From assembly GCF_003234655.2 (NCBI RefSeq), contig NZ_CP126271.1, positions 1 to 64,000 of the forward strand: a DNA stretch of 64,000 nucleotides. The letters are read 5' to 3'. The notes under the pieces were generated by a model. It searched no databases. It saw only the letters and a program-made list of their open reading frames with translations, and was not told the origin of the DNA. The stretch is from Curtobacterium sp. MCLR17_007. Its GTDB lineage: Bacteria > Actinomycetota > Actinomycetes > Actinomycetales > Microbacteriaceae. Both the position numbers and the translations under genes were made by a program. How positions within the stretch are numbered: position 1 is the stretch's first letter; every line of letters begins with the position of its first letter. Positions 31,231 to 39,811 of this stretch are shown here, piece after piece.

Positions 31231-32597
31231 CCGAGAGCGACGTCGTCGTCATCGGGGCCGGCGTGACCGGCCTGATCGCCGCCACCCGCCTGCGTGCCGA
31301 GGGCCGCACGGTCACGGTGCTCGAGGCCCGCGACCGCGTCGGCGGCCGCACGTGGACGGACGACATCGAGGGCGTCACGCTCGAGATCGGCGGCCAGTGG
31401 GTCTCGCCCGACCAGACCGCGCTGCTCGAGACCCTCGAGGAGCTCGGCCTCGACACGGTCGACCGGTACCGCGAGGGGTCGAGCGTGTACGTCGACGCCG
31501 ACGGCAACCGGACGGAGTACACCGGCGACGTCTTCCCGCTGCCCGAGGCCACCGCGAACGAGGTCGAGCGGCTCGTGGCGGTCGTCGACGAGTTCGTCGC
31601 CACCGTCGACCCGGCCGAGCCCTGGGCAGCGCCGGACGCCGAGCGACTCGACGAGGTCTCCTTCCGCGACTGGCTGCACGGTCTGAGCGACGACCGCGTC
31701 GCGACGGAGAACGTCGCGCTGTTCATCGCCGGCGCGATGCTGACCAAGCCCGCGCACGCGTTCTCCGCATTGCAGGCGCTGCTGATGGCCGCGTCTGCCG
31801 GCAGCTTCTCGAACCTGGTCGACGCCGACTTCATCCTCGACAAGCGTGTCGTCGGCGGCATGCAGCAGGTCTCCGAACGGCTGGCCGCGCAGCTCGGCGA
31901 CGCCGTACACCTGAACGCGCCCGTCCGGACGCTCCGCTGGACCGATGACGGTGTCGTCGCGCTCGCCGACGGCGGCGTCGAGGTGCACGCGCAGCAGGCC
32001 CTGTTGGCGGTCCCGCCGCCGCTCTACACCCGGATCACCTTCGAGCCGCCGCTGCCCCGCCGCCAGCACCAGCTCCACCAGCACCTGTCGATGGGCTTCG
32101 TCATCAAGGTGCAGGCGGTGTACGACCGGCCGTTCTGGCGCGAGGCCGGCCTGTCCGGCACGGCGTTCAGCCCCTACGAGCTCGTGCACGAGGCGTACGA
32201 CAACACGACGCACGGTTCGGCGCAGGGCACCATCGTGGGCTTCGTGTCCGACGTGCATGCCGACGCCGTCCTCGCGCTGCCCGCGGAGGAGCGCAAGGCA
32301 CGGATCCTCGCCTCGCTCGTCGACTACTACGGACCGCGGGCGGCCGACCCCGTCGTCTACCACGAGAGCGACTGGGGCACCGAGGAGTGGACCCGCGGCG
32401 CGTACGCGGCGAGCTTCGACCTCGGCGGTCTGGTCCGCTACGGTGCCGACCAGCGCGCGGCCGTGGGGCCGATCCGCTTCGCGTCGAGCGACCTGGCCGG
32501 CGCCGGCTACCAGCACGTCGACGGTGCGGTCCGGATGGGCCGCCAGGCGGCGGCCGAGATCGTGGCCGTCCTGCCGCAGCCGGCCACCGTCCGGTAG
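31227..32597 (+). CDS. puo: Putrescine oxidase (FAD-dependent)
   Basis: Oxidises putrescine to 4-aminobutanal with release of ammonia and hydrogen peroxide. The 456-residue protein has the FAD dinucleotide motif GAGVTGL (10-16), EARDRVGGRTWTD, IGGQWVSPDQTALLETLEELGL, LFIAGAMLTKPAHAFSALQALLMAASAGSFSNLVD and a C-terminal YQHVDGAVRMGRQAA, all matching rhodococcal/Kocuria putrescine oxidases closely. It shares an operon with gabT and gabD; the aldehyde dehydrogenase that would join them (4-aminobutanal to GABA) is encoded at 46.6 kb. Confidence 0.93.
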   Translation: MTESDVVVIGAGVTGLIAATRLRAEGRTVTVLEARDRVGGRTWTDDIEGVTLEIGGQWVSPDQTALLETLEELGLDTVDRYREGSSVYVDADGNRTEYTGDVFPLPEATANEVERLVAVVDEFVATVDPAEPWAAPDAERLDEVSFRDWLHGLSDDRVATENVALFIAGAMLTKPAHAFSALQALLMAASAGSFSNLVDADFILDKRVVGGMQQVSERLAAQLGDAVHLNAPVRTLRWTDDGVVALADGGVEVHAQQALLAVPPPLYTRITFEPPLPRRQHQLHQHLSMGFVIKVQAVYDRPFWREAGLSGTAFSPYELVHEAYDNTTHGSAQGTIVGFVSDVHADAVLALPAEERKARILASLVDYYGPRAADPVVYHESDWGTEEWTRGAYAASFDLGGLVRYGADQRAAVGPIRFASSDLAGAGYQHVDGAVRMGRQAAAEIVAVLPQPATVR

Positions 32598-32608
32598 TCA
32601 CCCCGTGG

Positions 32609-32652
32609 CGGACGGGAGGCCCGGTGCCAACTGGCACCGGGCCTCCCGTCCG
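32609..32652. repeat. Palindromic repeat copy D, bidirectional terminator
   Basis: Perfect 20-nt arms CGGACGGGAGGCCCGGTGCC (32609-32628) and its complement (32633-32652) around AACT. It stands between the convergent puo and GNAT genes, 12 nt past one stop and 9 nt past the other. Confidence 0.92.
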
Positions 32653-32660
32653 TCAGGCGG

Positions 32661-33191
32661 TCAGGACCGCCGCATGTCGAGCGTCGGTCCGAGGGTCCCG
32701 GGGAACTCGTCGCCGACGACCGTGAAGCCGGCCTTCTCGTAGCCGCGGATCGCTCGCGCGTTGCGGGCATGGACGGTGAGTCGCACCGGCGCGGCCGCCC
32801 ATGCGCCGATCGCGTCGACGAGGGCACCGACGACCCCGTGTCCGCGGTGCTCCGGCGCGACGTAGACGCCGACGACGGCACAGCCGTCGACGTGGACGGG
32901 ACGACCTTCGAAGTCGTCGTCGCCCGCACGCTCGCGGAGTCCCGTGGCGGTGCCGATCCATGTGCCAGACCCGTCCTCGGTGATGAACTGCCGAGCCGTT
33001 GCCGCATCGCCGGCATCGTCCGAGCCGCCGGCGGCGCGGTCCCGCCAGAACATGTCCGGCAGGGCTGTCGTGTGCTCGACGGAGTCGACGAACGCCATCG
33101 CGGCGACCGGGTCCTGCACGGCGCGGAGGCGGAGTTCGCGGACGCGCTCCCACTCGTCGGCGTGGATCGGGCGGACGGTGATCGGAGCCAT
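32661..33191 (-). CDS. GNAT-family N-acetyltransferase
   Basis: The 176-residue protein starts at ATG 33191 (MAPITVRPIHADEWERVRELRLRAV). It has the GNAT fold with the acetyl-CoA pyrophosphate loop VGVYVAPEHRGHGVVGALVDAI (motif A, R/Q-x-x-G-x-G/A as RGHGVVG) and the C-terminal ARNARAIRGYEKAGFTVVGDE segment common to acetyltransferases of the RimI type. The substrate is unknown. CAGACT at 33203-33198, 6 nt before the ATG, suggests a leaderless message. The divergent neighbour is a secreted protein. Confidence 0.88.
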   Translation of the reverse strand: MAPITVRPIHADEWERVRELRLRAVQDPVAAMAFVDSVEHTTALPDMFWRDRAAGGSDDAGDAATARQFITEDGSGTWIGTATGLRERAGDDDFEGRPVHVDGCAVVGVYVAPEHRGHGVVGALVDAIGAWAAAPVRLTVHARNARAIRGYEKAGFTVVGDEFPGTLGPTLDMRRS

Positions 33192-33281
33192 CCCGGCAGT
33201 CTGCCAGTCCGCTCCCGGACAGCGTCGACCGAACACGACATGATCGACATGAGGGCTACTCGGGCCCCACCAGGAGGACCA

Positions 33282-34772
33282 ATGCCGCAGTCGGCACGCA
33301 CACCGTTCATCGCTGTCGGCCTCGTGTTGGGTGTGCTCGGCTCGACGCTCGCCGCGCAACCCGCGGTCGCAGCCGACGACCACCCGCCGATCATCGGGAT
33401 GATCGCGAACACGACTGCGCCGGACCGGTTCCAGCAGCCCCAGCTCTACGGAGACGGGGACATCGACCTCGTCACCGCGAACCGGAAGCGCATCGAGCTC
33501 CGCTTCCGTGACCCGGCGAACGCGGACTGGTCGAGGGAGATCGCCTTCGAGCGCACCGACAGCGCCGACCTCTCCGTCGGCACGGTCACCGTCGAACACG
33601 CCAGCCGCTGGGAGGTCCGCGACGTCGCGTTCGACGCGTCCGGCACCCTCACGCGCTTCGACATCACGTTCCTCTCCGCGGGCTACAGCCCCGCGAACGC
33701 GTCGTTCGGGCAGGTCAGGATGGGCGAGCCGGAGCAGGCCGTCCGCTTCTCGAGCACGGACCTCACCTGGCCGCAGACCGCCGTCGGCAGCACCCGCATC
33801 TGGGCGACCCAGGCCCTCCACAACGCGTCGGGGACACCGCAGCGCCTCGGTCGCGCCGTCCTCGGTGGGATGCACGCAGGTGACTTCGCGCTCACGGACG
33901 ACACCTGCAGCGGGACGACCCTCGTCGCCGGTGCGACCTGCACCGTGCGTGTCGGGTTCTCGCCGCGGGTCGGCGGTCCCCGTGTCGCCAGCCTCGGGAT
34001 CCCCGTCGGGGGGACGACGGTGAGCGCCTCGCTCGCCGGGACGTCGCCGGTCGGGACGAGCAGGCTCACGGTGAGTGGCGACAACTGGATCGCCCTGAAC
34101 CGCACGCGTGTGGACGCCGACGGGCCGCTCGCGATGTTCCAGGGGTCGAACGGTCCCGGCACCGCGGTGTTCTCGTCACAGCAGGTCTACTCGACGACGA
34201 CGGCCTTCAGCAGACTCGAACTCGCGCCGTTGGACTCGTCGGTGCTCCACGACGGGACCTTCCGCGTGGGCGACCATGAGGACGGGGCGCCGCTCTTGCT
34301 CGACATCAGCCGAGCCAGTCGGGACTGCAACGGCACCCAGGGGACCGCCACGATCTCCGACCTCGCCCTCGCTCCCAACGGGTCGGTCGACCGTGCTCGC
34401 GTGCGGTTCTCCGTCGCCTGCGGCAACGACACCCGCCCCGGTCCGGTGTCCGGTGAGCTGCTCTGGCGGTCCCGGACCGACGTCACCGCGCCGCGCGGTG
34501 CCAGCCCGGTGAGCGTCTCGACCACGGGGACGCCGAAGGTCACCTGGGGGAAGTCGTCTTCGGGGGACGCCGCGACGACGATCGTGCGACTCGTGCCCGG
34601 TGACGGGACTGGTGCGACGCCGACCTCGGGCTCGGCGGTGGCGGCGAGCAGCGCCGCTGGTTCCGCGACGATCGCCGGACTGCCGGCAGGCCGTCAGTAC
34701 TCGGTGATGGTGTGGGTCGTGGACCGCACCGGCAACGTGAGCGGCGTCCTGCGACGGTCGCTGACCACCTGA
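33282..34772 (+). CDS. Secreted protein with HYDIN-like and fibronectin-III-like domains
   Basis: I do not recognise a named family. Translation starts at ATG 33282, which has AGGAGG 8 nt upstream; 496 residues. Residues 1-30 are a Sec signal peptide ending AAQPAVAA. A choice-of-anchor-D (ASH/HYDIN-like) domain covers about 155-260, recognised by WPQTAVGSTRIWATQALHNASGTPQRL, FALTDDTCSGTTLVAGATCTVRVGFSPRVGG. The last 95 residues (APRGASPVSVSTTGTPKVTWG to VDRTGNVSGV) look like a fibronectin-III domain. There is no wall-sorting signal, so it is probably released. The stop codon lies in an 8-bp tandem repeat. Confidence 0.8.
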   Translation: MPQSARTPFIAVGLVLGVLGSTLAAQPAVAADDHPPIIGMIANTTAPDRFQQPQLYGDGDIDLVTANRKRIELRFRDPANADWSREIAFERTDSADLSVGTVTVEHASRWEVRDVAFDASGTLTRFDITFLSAGYSPANASFGQVRMGEPEQAVRFSSTDLTWPQTAVGSTRIWATQALHNASGTPQRLGRAVLGGMHAGDFALTDDTCSGTTLVAGATCTVRVGFSPRVGGPRVASLGIPVGGTTVSASLAGTSPVGTSRLTVSGDNWIALNRTRVDADGPLAMFQGSNGPGTAVFSSQQVYSTTTAFSRLELAPLDSSVLHDGTFRVGDHEDGAPLLLDISRASRDCNGTQGTATISDLALAPNGSVDRARVRFSVACGNDTRPGPVSGELLWRSRTDVTAPRGASPVSVSTTGTPKVTWGKSSSGDAATTIVRLVPGDGTGATPTSGSAVAASSAAGSATIAGLPAGRQYSVMVWVVDRTGNVSGVLRRSLTT

Positions 34773-34788
34773 CCACCTGACCACCTGA
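34761..34788. repeat. 8-bp tandem repeat at the stop codon
   Basis: CTGACCAC is repeated three times plus a partial fourth copy, starting within the last codons of the secreted-protein gene and continuing past its stop (34770-34772). Confidence 0.85.
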
Positions 34789-34943
34789 CCCACGACCTGG
34801 CCCCTCCCGTCATCGCGGCGGAGAGGTCGTGCACGGCGGCCAGTCGGAGCGCGTGCATCCGCGCCCTCGCTGGCTCGGACGGTGTCCTCTGGTGTCACCG
34901 CAGTCCCGCATCGGCCCTGGGCGGACGAGGCAGGGCGCGCGCG

Positions 34944-34949
34944 TACCGT
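34944..34949 (+). promoter_or_regulatory. -10 box of the small acidic gene, leaderless spacing
   Basis: TACCGT with 7 nt to the ATG at 34957. Confidence 0.4.
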
Positions 34950-34956
34950 GCGCGAC

Positions 34957-35115
34957 ATGAGCGACACGACACCTGACGGATCCAGCCAGCCCACCGACGA
35001 CGAGCAGCAGTACACCGACGACCTGCCGGACGGGTCCTCGACGGGGAACGCCACCGAGGACCCGGCGCAGGACAGCGACCCGGACTCCGGCGGGGAGCCC
35101 GCGGACCCGGCGTGA
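34957..35115 (+). CDS. Small acidic, disordered hypothetical protein
   Basis: A 52-residue frame starting at ATG 34957 (MSDTTPDGSSQPTDDEQQYTDD). It is rich in Asp, Glu, Ser, Pro and Gly, with almost no hydrophobic residues, so it is predicted to be disordered. Support for a real gene is the TACCGT hexamer 7 nt upstream and the palindromic terminator directly downstream. Similar short acidic proteins are often annotated in Microbacteriaceae. The alternative start at 34882 is less likely. Function unknown. Confidence 0.6.
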   Translation: MSDTTPDGSSQPTDDEQQYTDDLPDGSSTGNATEDPAQDSDPDSGGEPADPA

Positions 35116-35120
35116 CGAAG

Positions 35121-35170
35121 TGACGGACGGGAGGCCCGGTGCCAGCTGGCACCGGGCCTCCTGTCCGTCA
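35121..35170. repeat. Palindromic repeat copy E, bidirectional terminator
   Basis: A 50-bp palindrome centred at 35145/35146: 25-nt arms pair completely except for one position that can form G-U (35129 with 35162). It separates the small acidic gene from the convergent aldehyde dehydrogenase gene, ending 15 nt from the latter's stop. Confidence 0.93.
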
Positions 35171-35184
35171 TGTGCTGCGGTCCG

Positions 35185-36555
35185 TCAGCCGATCCGGATC
35201 AGCTTCTTGTTGACGAACTCGTCGGCCCCCAGGGCGCCGAGCTCACGGCCGAAGCCGCTGCCCTTGACCCCGCCGAAGGGCAGTTCGGGGCTGTCCGCGC
35301 CGACGATGTTGACGTAGACCATGCCGGCCTCGATGCGGTCGGCGACCCGGAGGGCCTGATCGGCGTCGGTGGTGAAGAGGTAGGAGCCCAGGCCGTACGG
35401 GGTGTCGTTGGCGAGTCGGACGGCGTCGTCCTCGTCCGCGACGCGGTACACGGCTGCCACGGGTCCGAAGAACTCCTCGCGGTACGCGTCGTTGTCGGCC
35501 GTGACACCGGTCAGGACGGTCGGGGTGAACGCGTTGCCGATGCGCTCGCCGCCGGTCTCGACGGTCGCTCCCTGGGCGGTCGCGGCTTCGAGCTGCTCCT
35601 GGAGTCGGTCGGCCGCGGTCGGCGACGACAGGGGGCCGAGCTCGGACCCCGGCGTGGACGGGTCGGTCGGGGTGACGGCAGCCATGGCGGTGGTGAACTT
35701 CGCCAGGAAGTCGTCGTACAGGTGGTCGGAAACCAGGAAGCGCTTGGCGGCGTTGCAGACCTGCCCGTTGCCCTCGAGCCGCGTGGCGACGGCGGACGCG
35801 ACGACGGCGTCCAGGTCGTCGGTCGAGAGCAGGATGAACGGGTCGGACCCGCCGAGCTCGAGCACGACCTTCGTCAGGTTGCGGCCGGCGATCTCTGCGA
35901 CGGCGGCACCGGCGCGGGCGGATCCGGTGAGGGAGACGCCCTGCACGCGCGGATCGGCGATGACGTCCGCGACCTGGTCGTTCGAGGCGAACACGTTCGT
36001 GTAGGCGCCCGCGGGGAACCCGGCGTCGTGGAAGATGCGTTCCACCGCCAGGGCCGACTCGGGACACTGCGGCGCGTGCTTCAGCAGGACCGTGTTGCCG
36101 ATGAGCAGGTTCGGGCCGGCGAACCGGGCGATCTGGTAGGCGGGGAAGTTCCACGGCATGATCCCGAGCAGCACGCCGACCGAGTCCTTCCGGATGAACG
36201 CGCTGCCGACCGACCCGGATGCCAGGGTGATGGGCTGGTCGGCGAGGAACTCTTCGGCGTGGTCGGCGTGGTGGTCGTAGATGTCCGCGCAGAAGTCGAC
36301 CTCGCCCAGGGCCTGGTCGATCGGCTTCGCCATCTCGCGCACGATCGTCGCCGCCAGGTCCGCACGCCGTTCGCGGTAGAGCTCGGCGACACGGTGCAGC
36401 AGCGCCGCGCGGTCGGCCACCGTGCTGGTGTCCTCGGCGTGCGCGCGGTCAGCGGTGCTGATCGCGTCCGACAGCTCGGCGTCGGTGATCGTCGGGAAGG
36501 TGCGGAGCACCTCGCCGCTGGTGGGGTCGGTGACGGCGTAGATCGTGTCGCTCAT
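35185..36555 (-). CDS. Succinate-semialdehyde dehydrogenase-like aldehyde dehydrogenase
   Basis: The 456-residue enzyme starts at ATG 36555 (MSDTIYAVTDPTSGEVLRTFPTITDAEL), preceded by GAGGGAA. It belongs to the short aldehyde dehydrogenase group that includes GabD1 and Sad/YneI. Catalytic Cys lies in GNGQVCNAAKRF, the general base in LELGGSDPF, and the substrate region in EFFGPVAAVYR and ELPFGGVKGSGFGRELG. It probably duplicates the GabD reaction (29.7 kb) with another cofactor or aldehyde. It is a single-gene unit ending at palindrome E. Confidence 0.9.
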   Translation of the reverse strand: MSDTIYAVTDPTSGEVLRTFPTITDAELSDAISTADRAHAEDTSTVADRAALLHRVAELYRERRADLAATIVREMAKPIDQALGEVDFCADIYDHHADHAEEFLADQPITLASGSVGSAFIRKDSVGVLLGIMPWNFPAYQIARFAGPNLLIGNTVLLKHAPQCPESALAVERIFHDAGFPAGAYTNVFASNDQVADVIADPRVQGVSLTGSARAGAAVAEIAGRNLTKVVLELGGSDPFILLSTDDLDAVVASAVATRLEGNGQVCNAAKRFLVSDHLYDDFLAKFTTAMAAVTPTDPSTPGSELGPLSSPTAADRLQEQLEAATAQGATVETGGERIGNAFTPTVLTGVTADNDAYREEFFGPVAAVYRVADEDDAVRLANDTPYGLGSYLFTTDADQALRVADRIEAGMVYVNIVGADSPELPFGGVKGSGFGRELGALGADEFVNKKLIRIG

Positions 36556-36798
36556 GGTTCCCTCGTGTCGGACGTGGTCGTCGGTCAGGTGCTCGGTGAC
36601 GCCGGTCGGGGAACTGTACCGGCGGGGCACGCGCGACCGGACCAGCCATGACGTCCACGAAGCACGAGGGCGCTGTACTCCAGGGCGATCGCTCGCCGGC
36701 TGCTCGACACCAGCTGGGACCCGGCGAGGAGGACCTTCAGCCCGGCGCACCGCTCCGGAGGTCTGCTCCCGGCGCTGCTCCCTACGCTCGGCATTCCC

Positions 36799-37905
36799 AT
36801 GCAGCACACAACTCGCTCCAAGGCCGTCGTCGCCGTCGTCGTGGCCATGACGGTCCTGACGGCGGTGAACGTCGGCGTCGCGGCCACCTGGTGGGGCCGG
36901 TCCTCGTCGGCGGCGGCACCCGTGGATGCCGGGGCGACGGCCACGGCGACGCCGCTGCCGACGTCGAGCCCGCGCAACCCGCCCTCGACGCCGGCCGTCT
37001 CCGATGCCGGCATCCCGGCCGCGGAGGCGCCGGGCACGACCACCGCTCCGGCGACCGCCGACCTGGCGTCCACCTGGACGCCACCGGCGGGCATGCCGAC
37101 CGCCGGTCGTCTGCTGCACGTGACGATCCCGGCGACCCGCTCCCACTTCACCGCGCGCGACGCCCTGCTCTACCTGCCGCCGGCCGCGCTCACCGCCGCC
37201 CCGCCCCACCTGCCGGTCGTCGTGCTGCTGTCCGGGCAGTCCCGCGGCGCCGGACCCGAGGACCTGCAGACCGGTGGGCACATCGAGGAGACGATGGACG
37301 CGCTCGCCGCCCTGCACCGTGGACTCGCGCCGATCGTGGTCGTACCGGATCAGCTCGGTCCGGAGTCCGCCAACCCGATGTGCGTCGACGGTCCGCTCGG
37401 CAACAGCCGGACCTACCTGCTGCACGACGTCCCGGCCTGGGTCACGACGCACCTGCGCGTGCAGTCCGGTGCCGGCGCGTGGACGATCGGCGGGTTCTCG
37501 CAGGGCGGTACGTGCGCGATCCAGCTCGGCGCGGGTGACCCGGCGCGGTTCGGGAACCTCATCGACGTCTCCGGCGAGGCCGGTCCGACCCTCGGATCGG
37601 TGGCGACCACGATCGCCGAGGGCTTCTCGGGGGACGCGGCCGCGTACCGGGCGGCGCAGCCGGCGGCACTGCTCGCCGCGCACGGACCGTACCGGGCGTC
37701 GAACGCGTTCTTCGCCGCGGGCGCTGACGACCACGTCTACGGGCAGTTCACCCCGGTGCAGGCGCAGCGGGCACGGGCCGCCGGCATGCACGTGACGACG
37801 TGGATCCTGCCGGGCGCCCGGCACAACTGGGCGAACGCGGGCCCCGCGCTCGCCGCCGGGCTGAGCTGGCTGATGCCGCTGGTGGGCCTGGTCCCCGGGC
37901 GCTGA
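36799..37905 (+). CDS. Membrane-anchored or secreted alpha/beta-hydrolase esterase
   Basis: The 368-residue protein starts with an uncleaved or signal-type hydrophobic helix (about 8-32), followed by an Ala/Pro/Thr-rich linker (35-95), as in cell-envelope enzymes. The hydrolase domain (about 100-368) resembles the esterase-D/antigen-85 group: nucleophile Ser234 in GGFSQGGT, an acid in the GADDHVYGQ loop, and His342 in GARHNWANAG. It may act on envelope lipids or extracellular esters; substrate unknown. Start codon chosen for the signal sequence; no strong Shine-Dalgarno is visible. Confidence 0.85.
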   Translation: MQHTTRSKAVVAVVVAMTVLTAVNVGVAATWWGRSSSAAAPVDAGATATATPLPTSSPRNPPSTPAVSDAGIPAAEAPGTTTAPATADLASTWTPPAGMPTAGRLLHVTIPATRSHFTARDALLYLPPAALTAAPPHLPVVVLLSGQSRGAGPEDLQTGGHIEETMDALAALHRGLAPIVVVPDQLGPESANPMCVDGPLGNSRTYLLHDVPAWVTTHLRVQSGAGAWTIGGFSQGGTCAIQLGAGDPARFGNLIDVSGEAGPTLGSVATTIAEGFSGDAAAYRAAQPAALLAAHGPYRASNAFFAAGADDHVYGQFTPVQAQRARAAGMHVTTWILPGARHNWANAGPALAAGLSWLMPLVGLVPGR

Positions 37906-37963
37906 GTCCGCAGGCCCGGAGGTCGCCGGTGTCGACCAGCCGATCACCGACGGCAGCGGGCGG

Positions 37964-38815
37964 TCAGTCGAAGGCGCTGAGGGCGTCCGCGAGCATGCTG
38001 TGGCCCTGTCGCTCGAAGCGCTCGTCGCCGACCGTGAAGGCCCAGACCGCCGTGCCCACCGCTTCGCGCAGCTGCAGCCAGCGCCAGGCGTCGGGCTCGC
38101 GGGGGTCGTCCCCGTAGCCGTCGAGGAACGCCCGCTCGAGCTCGGGCTCGTGCTGCCAGTGCAGGACGGCCAGTCGTGTCAGGTCGGCGGCCGGGGGACG
38201 CAGCGCGAACCGGCCGAAGTCGATCGCGCGCAGCCGTCCCTGGTCGACGATCCAGTTCCGGGGGTGCCAGTCCCCGTGGGTCGGGACGACCGTCGCGGGC
38301 CCGGGTTCGGAGCGCTCGAGCAGGCGCCGAGCACGGTCGGCGGCCGCGGCGGGGATCCGGTGCGGCGACGACAGCGCGGCGGTGGCCTTCGCTGTCTCGG
38401 CGCGCAGGAAGCCGTCGTCTCGGACCGCGTGCTGGTCGTGGAAACGGCGGAGCAGCGTCCCAGCCTGCCGGTGGACGTCGGGGGAGTGCTCGTCGTCGGT
38501 GCCGAGTGCCAGGTGGCCCGGGACCCGGTCGAGCACCAGGACATGCAGGTCCTCGTCCGCGGTGCGCAGCGCACCGGTGTCCCCGGAGGCGACGAGCCCC
38601 GCGGTCCACCGGCGGTGTGCGAGCAGCTCCCGCGGGAAGTGCGTGTTGGTCGGCCCGGACGCCTTGACCGTCACGTCGTGCTCGACGCCCTCGACGTGCA
38701 GCACGACCGTGTCGAGCAGCCCCCAGGACTCGATCGCGGTGACGGTCGCGCCGGGGACCGTCCGGCGGACGAAGTCGACCTGTGCGCCGTCGAGTCCGGT
38801 GCTGCCCCACTGCAT
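37964..38815 (-). CDS. Aminoglycoside-phosphotransferase-family (APH) kinase-like protein
   Basis: The 283-residue protein has the APH/choline-kinase fold: DVTVKASG with the ATP-binding Lys51, the catalytic loop HGDWHPRNW (His180, Asp182, Asn187) and the metal-binding IDFGR (Asp199). Such proteins phosphorylate small hydroxyl compounds; nothing marks it as a resistance gene. TACGGT at 38827-38822 is 6 nt before the ATG, predicting a leaderless mRNA. Its start is only 32 nt from that of the divergent VOC gene. Confidence 0.87.
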   Translation of the reverse strand: MQWGSTGLDGAQVDFVRRTVPGATVTAIESWGLLDTVVLHVEGVEHDVTVKASGPTNTHFPRELLAHRRWTAGLVASGDTGALRTADEDLHVLVLDRVPGHLALGTDDEHSPDVHRQAGTLLRRFHDQHAVRDDGFLRAETAKATAALSSPHRIPAAAADRARRLLERSEPGPATVVPTHGDWHPRNWIVDQGRLRAIDFGRFALRPPAADLTRLAVLHWQHEPELERAFLDGYGDDPREPDAWRWLQLREAVGTAVWAFTVGDERFERQGHSMLADALSAFD

Positions 38816-38821
38816 GCGCTC

Positions 38822-38841
38822 ACCGTACCGAGGACGATGAT
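38822..38841. promoter_or_regulatory. Back-to-back leaderless promoters
   Basis: TACGGT (38827-38822, minus) serves the APH-like gene and GATGAT (38836-38841, plus) the VOC gene, each 6 nt from its start codon. The two -10 boxes are 8 nt apart, so RNA polymerase could occupy only one at a time. Confidence 0.4.
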
Positions 38842-38847
38842 GTCGGG

Positions 38848-39288
38848 ATGACCGACCCCATCGTCACGCCGCTCGGCTTCGCCCACGTGCGACTGACCGT
38901 GACCGACATCCGCCGCAGCAAGGCCTTCTACGAGCAGCTGTTCGGGATGGCGCCCGGCAGCGACTTCAGTGACCAGATCGACGACCCGACCGTCCACGAC
39001 GATCCCTGGCGCACCTACGGCGGGTGCTCGTTCACGTTCGGCGGTCAGACGCTCGGGCTCCGCCCGGTGGCACCCGTCGGCGACCGGTTCGACCCGGACC
39101 GCGTCGGGCTGGACCACGTCTCCTTCCGCGTGGGCTCCGTGGACGACCTGCACGCGACCGTCGAGCGCCTGGACGCGGCCGGCATCGCGCACGGCGAGGT
39201 CACCGACCTGCCGCCGTTCGGGCTCGTCATCCTGTCCGTGCAGGACCCCGACGACGTCAACCTGGAGTTCGCAGCGCCCCGGGGATGA
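38848..39288 (+). CDS. VOC (glyoxalase/dioxygenase) family protein
   Basis: The 146-residue protein starts at ATG 38848 and has the paired beta-alpha-beta-beta-beta modules of the vicinal-oxygen-chelate fold: LGFAHVRLTVTDIRRSKAFYEQLFG (His near residue 12 as metal ligand), FGGQTLGLRP, VGLDHVSFRVGSVDDLHATVERL (second His) and LSVQDPDDVNLEFAAP (Glu). Likely a lyase or isomerase of unknown substrate. Its 3' end overlaps the convergent gene by 32 nt. Confidence 0.87.
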   Translation: MTDPIVTPLGFAHVRLTVTDIRRSKAFYEQLFGMAPGSDFSDQIDDPTVHDDPWRTYGGCSFTFGGQTLGLRPVAPVGDRFDPDRVGLDHVSFRVGSVDDLHATVERLDAAGIAHGEVTDLPPFGLVILSVQDPDDVNLEFAAPRG

Positions 39289-39811
39289 CGTGGTCGAGGA
39301 CCCGCCGCGCCACCTCGGCGGCCGTCAGGTCGTCGGTGGCGACCACCAGTTCGTCCAGGTCCGCACGGGCCTGCCGTTCCTGCAGTTCGACGCACCGTTC
39401 CAGGTGCCACCAGAGTTCCGCGGCACGCGAGCTGTCGTACCGGAGTCGCAGACGGGCCTCCAGGGTCTGCGCGCTGGCGACCAGCCGGACCGAGCGGATG
39501 CGCATCCCCGTCGCGTCTGCGTACCGACGCATGTCCTGCGGGTCGGCGATGACGCCGCTCAGCACGAGCTGCCGTGGACCTGTGCGACGGTAGTTCGCCC
39601 AGACCGCCGCGATGTTCTGGGCCTCGACGGCCGTGTTGGTCGGGTCGTCCGCCGCGACGGGCCACGACCGGTGGAACCAGTCCACGTCCATCAGGCTGAA
39701 CGGCCGACCCGCGGCGGCCAGGAGGTTCCCGACGTGGTCGAGGACCGAGGTCTTCCCGACCCCGTACGAGCCGTTGAGGAAGAGCGCTGCTGACGAACCG
39801 TCGTCAGTCAT
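39257..39811 (-). CDS. P-loop AAA/kinase-like protein
   Basis: The 184-residue protein starts at ATG 39811 (MTDDGSSAALFLNGSYGVGKTSV) with a Walker A GSYGVGKT at 14-21. MDVDWFHRSW and LVLSGVIADPQDMRRY follow, and the C-terminal half contains the R-rich lid RLVASAQTLEARLRLRYDSSRAAELWWH. The layout resembles shikimate/gluconate-kinase-type or chloramphenicol-phosphotransferase-like P-loop kinases. The start overlaps the end of the TPR gene by 8 nt, so the two are coupled; the stop overlaps the convergent VOC gene. Confidence 0.82.
   Translation of the reverse strand: MTDDGSSAALFLNGSYGVGKTSVLDHVGNLLAAAGRPFSLMDVDWFHRSWPVAADDPTNTAVEAQNIAAVWANYRRTGPRQLVLSGVIADPQDMRRYADATGMRIRSVRLVASAQTLEARLRLRYDSSRAAELWWHLERCVELQERQARADLDELVVATDDLTAAEVARRVLDHVIPGALRTPG

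Noticed and set aside
34791..34831. CACGACCT / AGGTCGTG hairpin after the secreted-protein gene
   Set aside because: Only 8-bp arms with a 25-nt loop, too weak to call a terminator.
37964..38815. Aminoglycoside resistance gene
   Set aside because: It has the APH fold, but this fold covers many kinases and nothing links it to antibiotics.
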